10,609 bases of DNA. Source: an uncultured Alphaproteobacteria bacterium. Lineage in GTDB: Bacteria > Pseudomonadota > Alphaproteobacteria > Rhizobiales > Aestuariivirgaceae. The notes beneath the pieces are model-generated. The model was not told where the DNA came from, did not search any database, and was given only the letters and a program-made list of their open reading frames with translations. How positions within the stretch are numbered: position 1 is the stretch's first letter; the number at the start of each line of letters is the position of its first letter. The translations under genes were made by a program, and so were the position numbers. Of this stretch, positions 5,110 to 10,609 are shown one piece after another. Location: positions 1-10,609 of the forward strand of contig CALMLK010000158.1 in assembly GCA_937868035.1 (NCBI GenBank). Direction: 5' to 3'.

Positions 5110-6656
5110 TCCGCCTGTTCCTCACCCGTGACTCCGCTGCGCTGGCCGTCGGCGCAGACGACGTGGCGCAGGCCATTTCGGCAGAAGCGCAGGCGCGAAA
5201 GGTGGACGTCACCCTGTCGCGCACCTCGTCTCGCGGCCTGTTGTGGCTGGAACCTTTCGTCGAAGTGGAAACGCCGTCGGGTCGCGTGGGCTATGGCCCA
5301 GTCAGCGCAGAAGACGTGAAGGGCCTGTTCGATGGCGGCTTCCTTGAAGGGGCCGTGCACCCCCTTTGCCAGGGCAAGACGGACGATATTCCCTTCCTGA
5401 AGAACCAGGAGCGCCTGACCTTCGCGCGCGCCGGATTGACCGAGCCTGTTTCGGTTGAGCAATACATGGCCCATGGCGGATTTGCCGGGTTGAAGAAGGC
5501 ACTGGCCATGGCTGGTGGCGAAATCGTCAAGGAAGTGACCGACTCGGGCCTGCGCGGACGCGGCGGTGCGGGCTTCCCCGCTGGCATCAAGTGGAAGACG
5601 GTGCATGATTTTACCGCCGACCAGAAATACGTCTGCTGCAACGCCGATGAGGGCGACAGCGGCACCTTCGCCGACCGCATGGTGATGGAAGGCGACCCCC
5701 TCATGCTGATCGAAGGCATGACCATTGCGGGCGTCGCTTCTGGCGCAACCAGGGGCTACATCTACATCCGCTCCGAATACCCTCACGCCATCGAGACGAT
5801 GAAGGCGGCGATTGCTGCGGCGGGGGCAGCCAAGTGGCTTGGCCCGAATATTCAGGGTACGGACAAATCCTTCACCCTCGAAGTCCGCCGCGGGGCTGGC
5901 GCCTATATCTGCGGCGAAGAAACCGCGATGCTGGAATCGCTCGAAGGAAAGCGCGGCATGGTGCGCGCAAAGCCGCCCATCCCGGCCATCACGGGCCTTT
6001 TCGGCAAGCCCACCATCATCAACAACGTGCTCACCTTCGCGGCTGTGCCCTACATTCTCGCCAAGGGCGGCAAGGCCTATGCGGATCACGGCATGGGCCG
6101 CTCGCGCGGTACACTGCCCTTCCAGCTCGCCGGCAACATCAAGCATGGCGGACTTGTGGAGAAGGCGTTCGGCGTCACGCTGGGGCAGCTCATCAATGAT
6201 TTCGGCGGCGGCACTTTCACGGGCCGTCCGGTGCGCGCCGTGCAAGTGGGCGGGCCACTCGGTGCCTATGTGCCGGTGGCTCAGCTTGACCTTCCGATGG
6301 ACTATGAAGCCTTTGCGGCCAAGGCCGCGATGGTCGGCCATGGCGGCATTGTGGTGTTTGACGACAGCGTCGACATGGCGGCGCAGGCGCGTTTCGCCAT
6401 GGAGTTCTGCGCCATCGAATCCTGCGGCAAGTGCACGCCCTGCCGCATCGGCTCGACGCGCGGCATGGAAGTCATCGACAGGATCGTCGCTGACGAAAAC
6501 CGGGCCGCGAATACAGCTCTTCTCGAAGACCTCTGCCAGACCATGGTGGATGGTTCACTCTGCGCCATGGGCGGGTTGACGCCCATGCCGGTGATGAGCG
6601 CCCTCAAGCACTTCCCCGAAGATTTCACGCGCGCCAAGCGCCTCGCTGCGGAGTAA
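5106..6656 (+). CDS. fdsB: NAD-dependent formate dehydrogenase beta subunit (NuoF-like, FMN/NAD, [4Fe-4S])
   Basis: Diaphorase subunit that takes electrons from FdsA and reduces NAD+ at an FMN site. It has 516 residues. The N-terminal ~100 residues form a thioredoxin-like extension typical of Fds and soluble-hydrogenase NuoF homologues. The complex I 51-kDa domain follows, with the FMN/NAD glycine loop LRGRGGAGFPAG (149-160), NADEGDSGTFADR (179-191) and GAGAYICGEETAMLESLEG (263-281). After an SLBB-type segment comes the [4Fe-4S] site: C440, C443 and C446 (SCGKCTPCR) with C486 (SLCAMGG). The start at 5106 overlaps the fdsG stop; an in-frame upstream ATG at 5001 lies inside fdsG and is not used. 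FdsA follows after 5 nt. With FdsG it forms the NADH-oxidising module seen in complex I, here tied to a formate dehydrogenase. Confidence 0.96.
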   Translation: MIRLFLTRDSAALAVGADDVAQAISAEAQARKVDVTLSRTSSRGLLWLEPFVEVETPSGRVGYGPVSAEDVKGLFDGGFLEGAVHPLCQGKTDDIPFLKNQERLTFARAGLTEPVSVEQYMAHGGFAGLKKALAMAGGEIVKEVTDSGLRGRGGAGFPAGIKWKTVHDFTADQKYVCCNADEGDSGTFADRMVMEGDPLMLIEGMTIAGVASGATRGYIYIRSEYPHAIETMKAAIAAAGAAKWLGPNIQGTDKSFTLEVRRGAGAYICGEETAMLESLEGKRGMVRAKPPIPAITGLFGKPTIINNVLTFAAVPYILAKGGKAYADHGMGRSRGTLPFQLAGNIKHGGLVEKAFGVTLGQLINDFGGGTFTGRPVRAVQVGGPLGAYVPVAQLDLPMDYEAFAAKAAMVGHGGIVVFDDSVDMAAQARFAMEFCAIESCGKCTPCRIGSTRGMEVIDRIVADENRAANTALLEDLCQTMVDGSLCAMGGLTPMPVMSALKHFPEDFTRAKRLAAE

Positions 6657-6661
6657 TTCCC

Positions 6662-9532
6662 ATGCTGATCAAAGAAACCGATTTCGGAACGCCCGCCGCT
6701 TCCACGGCCACGATGGTGACGCTGGAGATTGACGGCCAGGAAATTTCCGTGCCCGAAGGCACGTCGATCATGCGCGCCGCCATGGAGATGGGCACGAAGA
6801 TCCCCAAGCTCTGCGCCACCGATTCACTCAACAGCTTCGGCTCCTGCCGCCTGTGCCTTGTGGAAATCGAGGGACGCAAGGGAACACCTGCCTCCTGCAC
6901 CACGCCCGTGGCGCCCGGCATCAAGGTCAAGACCGAAACCCCGCGCCTCAACCAGCTGCGCAAGGGCGTGATGGAGCTTTACATCTCCGATCATCCGCTG
7001 GACTGCCTCACCTGTGCGGCGAACGGCGACTGTGAATTGCAGGACATGGCGGGTGCGGTCGGCCTGCGCGACGTGCGCTACGGCTATGCCGGCGAAAATC
7101 ACATCGCGCCGTGCAAGGCAAATGGCGAAGAGAATTTCCGCTACAAGCCGAAGGACGAGACCAACCCCTATTTCACCTTCGATCCCGCCAAATGCATCGT
7201 CTGCTCACGCTGCGTGCGCGCCTGCGAGGAAGTGCAAGGAACCTTCGCGCTGACGATTGATGGCCGCGGCTTCGCCTCCCACGTTTCCGCCGGCATGGAT
7301 GAAGGCTTCCTCGCATCCGAATGCGTTTCCTGCGGTGCCTGCGTACAGGCCTGCCCGACCGCAACCCTCACGGAAAAGTCGGTGATCGCAGCGGGACAGC
7401 CGGAACACTCCGTCGTCACCACCTGCGCCTATTGCGGTGTCGGCTGTTCCTTCAAGGCCGAGATGAAAGGCGATGAGGTCATCCGCATGGTTCCCTACAA
7501 GGACGGCGGCGCCAATGAGGGCCACTCCTGCGTCAAGGGCCGCTTTGCCTGGGGCTATGCCACGCACAAGGACCGCATCACCAAGCCGATGATCCGTGAA
7601 CGGATCACCGATCCGTGGAAGGAAGTAAGCTGGGAAGACGCGATCCAGTACACGGCGCGCCGCTTCAAGGACATCCAGGCCAAATACGGCGTGGGTTCGA
7701 TCGGTGGCATCACATCGTCACGCTGCACCAACGAGGAAGTCTACGCGGTGCAGAAGATGATCCGCGCCGCCTTCCGCAACAACAACACCGATACCTGCGC
7801 CCGCGTGTGCCACTCGCCCACGGGCTACGGTCTCTCCAAGACCTTCGGCACGTCGGCGGGAACGCAGGATTTCCGCAGCGTCGATGAAGCCGACGTCATC
7901 ATGGTGATCGGCGCAAACCCGACGGACGGACACCCGGTCTTCGGCAGCCGCATGAAGAAGCGCATCCGCGCCGGCGCCAAGCTGATCGTCGTCGATCCGC
8001 GCCGTACCGACTCGGCCAAGAGCCCGCACGTGAAGGCGGCCTTCCACTTGCCGCTGATGCCCGGCACCAACGTCGCCATCATCAATGCCATGGCCCATGT
8101 GATCGTGACTGAGGGCCTGGAGAACAAGGCCTTCATCGCGGAGCGTTGCGACAGCGCCGACTTCCAGCGCTGGACCGATTTCATCCGCGACAAGAGGAAT
8201 TCCCCCGAAGTCCTCGGCCCCATCGCCAACGTCGATCCGGACGCGATCCGTGGCGCGGCGCGCCTCTATGCGACCGGCGGCAATGGCGCAATCTACTACG
8301 GCCTCGGTGTCACCGAGCACAGTCAGGGTTCGACGATGGTCATGGGCATGGCGAACCTCGCGATGCTCACCGGCAACATCGGCCGCGAGGGCGTGGGCGT
8401 GAACCCGCTGCGCGGCCAGAACAACGTGCAGGGCTCGTGCGACATGGGGTCCTTCCCGCACGAACTGCCGGGCTATCGCCATGTGAAGAACCCCGAAGTG
8501 CGCGCCATCTATGAAAAGGCCTGGGGCGTCGAGATCGACCCCGAACCCGGCCTGCGCATCAACAACATGCTTGATGCCGCCATCGACGGCAGCTTCAAGG
8601 CACTTTACTGCCAGGGCGAGGACATCCTGCAATCCGACCCGGATTCGCAGCACACCGCCGCCGGTCTTGCGGCGATGGAGCTGGTGATTGTCCACGACCT
8701 GTTCCTGAACGAAACCGCGAACTATGCCCATGTCTTCTTCCCGGGATCGACCTTCCTGGAAAAGGACGGCACCTTCACCAACGCCGAACGGCGGATCAAC
8801 ATGGTGCGTCAGGTGATGGCCCCCAAACAGGGCTATGCCGACTGGGAAGTGACTCAGTTGCTCGCCAATGCGATGGGCGCGAACTGGACCTACACCCATC
8901 CAAGCCAGATCATGGACGAAATCGCCATGACCACGCCCTCGTTCGCCGGCGTGACCTACGAAAAGCTCGACCGGCTTGGCTCGATCCAGTGGCCTTGCAA
9001 CGACAAGGCGCCGGAAGGCACCCCGATGATGCACATCGACGGGTTCGTGCGCGGCAAGGGCAAGTTCATCCGCACCGAATATGTGGCGACGGATGAACGC
9101 ACCGGCCCGCGCTATCCGCTGCTGCTGACCACGGGCCGGGTGCTGTCGCAATACAACGTCGGCGCCCAGACCCGCCGCACGGAAAACGTCGTGTGGTATG
9201 ACGAGGACATCCTCGAGATGCACCCCCACGATGCCGAGAACCGCGGCATCCGGGACGGCGAACTGGTGCGCCTGGCCTCGCGCTCGGGCGAGACTTCGCT
9301 GCGCGTCTGGGTCACGGACAAGGTCAGCCCGGGTGTGGTCTTCACCACCTTCCACCATCCCGGCATCATGGCCAACGTCGTGACGACCGACTATTCCGAC
9401 TGGGCGACCAACTGCCCGGAATACAAGGTCACGGCCGTGCAGGTCAGCCCGTCGAACGGACCGTCGGAATGGCAGGAAACCTATGAGCGCCATTCGGAAC
9501 AGTCGCGGCGTATCCTGCCCGCGGCGGAATGA
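6662..9532 (+). CDS. fdsA: NAD-dependent formate dehydrogenase catalytic alpha subunit (bis-MGD Mo, multi-FeS)
   Basis: Catalytic subunit that interconverts formate and CO2 in the cytoplasm; 956 residues, normal for FdsA. The N-terminal part is NuoG-like: a [2Fe-2S] ferredoxin domain (C51, C62, C65, C79), a His/Cys3 [4Fe-4S] site (H111, C115, C118, C124) and two ferredoxin-like [4Fe-4S] sites (C178, C181, C184, C188 and C221, C224, C227, C231). The molybdopterin oxidoreductase part begins with a further [4Fe-4S] site (C255, C258, C262, C290). The Mo ligand is Cys383 in RVCHSPTGYG, followed by His384; Arg584 in NPLRGQNN is the other conserved active-site residue. The ligand is cysteine, not selenocysteine. 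The C-terminal molybdopterin-dinucleotide binding domain includes LLLTTGRVLSQYN (820-832) and TTFHHPGIMANVVT (895-908). GGAG within the end of fdsB serves as ribosome site. Every expected cluster ligand is present. Confidence 0.97.
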   Translation: MLIKETDFGTPAASTATMVTLEIDGQEISVPEGTSIMRAAMEMGTKIPKLCATDSLNSFGSCRLCLVEIEGRKGTPASCTTPVAPGIKVKTETPRLNQLRKGVMELYISDHPLDCLTCAANGDCELQDMAGAVGLRDVRYGYAGENHIAPCKANGEENFRYKPKDETNPYFTFDPAKCIVCSRCVRACEEVQGTFALTIDGRGFASHVSAGMDEGFLASECVSCGACVQACPTATLTEKSVIAAGQPEHSVVTTCAYCGVGCSFKAEMKGDEVIRMVPYKDGGANEGHSCVKGRFAWGYATHKDRITKPMIRERITDPWKEVSWEDAIQYTARRFKDIQAKYGVGSIGGITSSRCTNEEVYAVQKMIRAAFRNNNTDTCARVCHSPTGYGLSKTFGTSAGTQDFRSVDEADVIMVIGANPTDGHPVFGSRMKKRIRAGAKLIVVDPRRTDSAKSPHVKAAFHLPLMPGTNVAIINAMAHVIVTEGLENKAFIAERCDSADFQRWTDFIRDKRNSPEVLGPIANVDPDAIRGAARLYATGGNGAIYYGLGVTEHSQGSTMVMGMANLAMLTGNIGREGVGVNPLRGQNNVQGSCDMGSFPHELPGYRHVKNPEVRAIYEKAWGVEIDPEPGLRINNMLDAAIDGSFKALYCQGEDILQSDPDSQHTAAGLAAMELVIVHDLFLNETANYAHVFFPGSTFLEKDGTFTNAERRINMVRQVMAPKQGYADWEVTQLLANAMGANWTYTHPSQIMDEIAMTTPSFAGVTYEKLDRLGSIQWPCNDKAPEGTPMMHIDGFVRGKGKFIRTEYVATDERTGPRYPLLLTTGRVLSQYNVGAQTRRTENVVWYDEDILEMHPHDAENRGIRDGELVRLASRSGETSLRVWVTDKVSPGVVFTTFHHPGIMANVVTTDYSDWATNCPEYKVTAVQVSPSNGPSEWQETYERHSEQSRRILPAAE

Positions 9533-9542
9533 CGGTCAGGTG

Positions 9543-10355
9543 ATGCAGTCCCACCGGCGCATATCACGGCTTGCCTATCGGGCGGGCCGGTTCGAGCAGG
9601 GCCAGCGCGCCCTGCCCGAAGAAGTGCCGGTGGCGCTGGTCTACAACGGCACCACACAGGCCGTGATGATGGCCACGCCCGCCGCGTTCGAGGATTTCGC
9701 GGCGGGGTTTTCACTGACCGAAGGTATCATTTCGGATCTATCTGAAATCACCGAAACCGAGGTCGTCGAACACGGCACCGGCGTCGAAATCCGTATGTGG
9801 CTCGCGCCCGAGGCGGAGGCGCGCTTTTCCGCCCGCCGCCGCGCCCAGGTCGGCCCCGTGGGCTGCGGGCTTTGCGGCATCGACAGCCTGTCCGAGGCCC
9901 TGCGGGTTCTGCCGAAGGTGCAATGCGATATCCGCCTGACGCCCCCGGACGTGGCCGATGCGATGGCGGGCCTGACCCGGCATCAGGCGCTGCACGACAC
10001 CACCCGCGCCGCGCATGCCGCCGGCTTCTGGCAGCCGGGCCTTGGCGTGACGCTGGGCCGCGAGGATGTCGGCCGCCACAACGCGCTTGATAAACTCGCC
10101 GGTGCGATGGCTCGCGCCGGTCTTGCCGCCGAAGGCGCGCTGGTCATCACCAGCCGCGTCTCGGTCGACATGGTGCAGAAGGCGGTGATGGTCGGCGCGC
10201 CGGTCCTGATCGCGGCTTCTGCCCCCACTGCGCTTGCGGTCGAAGAAGCCGACCGCAGCAACCTGACGCTGATCGCGCTGGCGCGCGGCAGCGATTTCGA
10301 CGTCTACACCCATACCGAACGCCTGATCCAAGGACCGCACGCCCATGTCGCCTGA
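9543..10355 (+). CDS. fdhD: Formate dehydrogenase accessory sulfurtransferase FdhD (FdsC)
   Basis: Maturation factor, called FdsC in fds operons. FdhD proteins carry sulfur from a cysteine desulfurase to the bis-MGD molybdenum cofactor, and without this the formate dehydrogenase is inactive. FdsC is also reported to bind the cofactor before insertion into FdsA. From ATG 9543 the protein has 270 residues. The CxxC sulfur-transfer pair is C108 and C111 (GCGLCG). Other family blocks are EEVPVALVYNG (26-36), the conserved LGREDVGRHNALDKLAG (171-187), and SRVSVDMVQKAVMVGAPVL (204-222). The start is a choice: ATG 9543 leaves a 10-nt gap after fdsA with a weak AGG nearby, while an in-frame ATG at 9483 would overlap fdsA by 50 nt and add 20 residues unlike the family. 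An in-frame GTG at 9540 is also possible. The stop lies 11 nt inside fdsD. Confidence 0.93.
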   Translation: MQSHRRISRLAYRAGRFEQGQRALPEEVPVALVYNGTTQAVMMATPAAFEDFAAGFSLTEGIISDLSEITETEVVEHGTGVEIRMWLAPEAEARFSARRRAQVGPVGCGLCGIDSLSEALRVLPKVQCDIRLTPPDVADAMAGLTRHQALHDTTRAAHAAGFWQPGLGVTLGREDVGRHNALDKLAGAMARAGLAAEGALVITSRVSVDMVQKAVMVGAPVLIAASAPTALAVEEADRSNLTLIALARGSDFDVYTHTERLIQGPHAHVA

Positions 10356-10566
10356 AAAGATGATCCGCATGGCCAACCAGATCGCCATGTTCTTCGAAAC
10401 CAAACCCCATGCCGAAGGCGTGACCGGGGTTGCGGCCCATATCAATGACTTCTGGGAACCCCGGATGCGTCGGCAGTTGCTGGATCACCTGGCCACCGGC
10501 GGCGAAGGCCTGCGCCCGCTGGTCCTGGAAGGCGCCGACCTGATCCGCAAGCCCAAGGCCGCCTGA
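10345..10566 (+). CDS. fdsD: Formate dehydrogenase delta subunit
   Basis: Small 73-residue subunit that closes the fdsGBACD operon. The sequence carries the family pattern: KMIRMANQIAMFF (5-17), GVAAHINDFWEPRMRRQLL (28-46), and a C-terminal LVLEGADLIRK (59-69). In Rhodobacter capsulatus the delta subunit belongs to the active heterocomplex and is small and cofactor-free; it has no cysteines here, consistent with that. Its exact role (assembly or stability) is not evident from sequence. The start overlaps the end of fdhD by 11 nt, and AAGGA about 9 nt upstream gives a usable ribosome site, so it is translated as part of the same transcript. Length is normal and no further gene of the operon follows in the 43 nt left. 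Confidence 0.92.
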   Translation: MSPEKMIRMANQIAMFFETKPHAEGVTGVAAHINDFWEPRMRRQLLDHLATGGEGLRPLVLEGADLIRKPKAA

Positions 10567-10567
10567 C

Positions 10568-10609
10568 CTATCCCGCAGCGCCCAGGATCGCTTCCAGATC
10601 CCGGGCGCC
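10568..10609 (-). CDS. Possible 3' end of a convergent gene (partial)
   Basis: On the minus strand the last 13 codons of an open frame reach a TAG stop at 10570-10568, reading GARDLEAILGAAG. The stop would lie 1 nt from the fdsD stop, so the two genes would converge tail to tail. The fragment is too short to name. Molybdenum-cofactor genes often sit beside fds operons, but nothing visible proves one here. The stretch also forms a strong hairpin, so it may equally be non-coding. Confidence 0.25.
   Translation of the reverse strand, partial: GARDLEAILGAAG
10578..10608. terminator. Candidate transcription terminator after fdsD
   Basis: GCGCCCAGGATC (10578-10589) and GATCCCGGGCGC (10597-10608) pair over 12 positions with a single A/C mismatch around a 7-nt loop. 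It begins 11 nt after the fdsD stop, the right place to end the operon. The window stops before any T-run could be seen on the plus strand, and none precedes it for the opposite direction, so termination is inferred from stem strength and position only. Confidence 0.4.

Noticed and set aside
4998..6341. Open frame of 447 codons on the minus strand opposite fdsB
   Set aside because: Same reason: no domain pattern, and it is entirely antisense to a conserved gene.
7718..9493. Long open frame (591 codons) on the minus strand opposite fdsA
   Set aside because: The product is rich in His, Val, Gly and Arg with no domain pattern, and the sense strand encodes a fully conserved FdsA. It is a codon-bias shadow.
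9483..9542. Upstream ATG at 9483 as the fdhD start
   Set aside because: It would overlap fdsA by 50 nt, and the added residues do not look like an FdhD N-terminus. ATG 9543 gives the usual operon spacing.
1..10609. CRISPR array, tRNA or rRNA gene, insertion sequence, or defence system
   Set aside because: I saw no spaced direct repeats, no tRNA-like cloverleaf, no transposase motifs and no defence-type genes. All sizeable stretches are explained by packaging or formate dehydrogenase genes.

Overview
The window looks like an alphaproteobacterial chromosome. It is GC-rich and holds an fdsGBACD-type operon for a soluble NAD-dependent molybdenum formate dehydrogenase. Beside it lie HK97-type packaging genes that resemble the gene transfer agent (GTA) head genes of Rhodobacterales and Hyphomicrobiales. 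I lean towards Hyphomicrobiales, but the sequence alone does not settle the order.

Left third (1-3462, all minus strand). A head-assembly cluster is transcribed leftward: a probable small terminase (HTH plus coiled coil), large terminase TerL, HK97-family portal, and prohead protease, which the window edge cuts off. The order TerS-TerL-portal-protease is canonical for HK97-like phages and for RcGTA-like elements. No integrase, repressor or attachment site is visible. TerS and TerL overlap by up to 167 nt. The 116-nt TerL-portal gap holds two hairpins.

Middle (3463-3637). A 175-nt intergenic region divides the leftward packaging genes from a rightward LysR-type regulator. It carries a plausible sigma70-like promoter for the packaging genes with a small palindrome over its -10, and a T-N11-A palindrome just ahead of the regulator start.

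Right two thirds (3638-10566, all plus strand). The regulator (FdsR-like) is followed 83 nt later by fdsG, fdsB, fdsA, fdhD (=fdsC) and fdsD, with 4-11 nt overlaps or 5-10 nt gaps: a textbook operon. FdsA oxidises formate at a bis-MGD molybdenum site with a cysteine ligand (C383) and passes electrons through its [4Fe-4S] and [2Fe-2S] clusters to FdsB (FMN, NAD) and FdsG ([2Fe-2S]). FdhD/FdsC supplies sulfurated cofactor and FdsD is the small delta subunit. A further LTTR-like palindrome lies between the regulator and fdsG. At the right edge there is a strong hairpin and the possible 3' end of a convergent gene.

I found no tRNA, rRNA, CRISPR array, insertion sequence or obvious pseudogene. The window looks like two well-known systems side by side. 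The less explained parts are the regulatory palindromes, the TerS/TerL overlap, the structured spacer, and whether the packaging genes are a GTA or a prophage.
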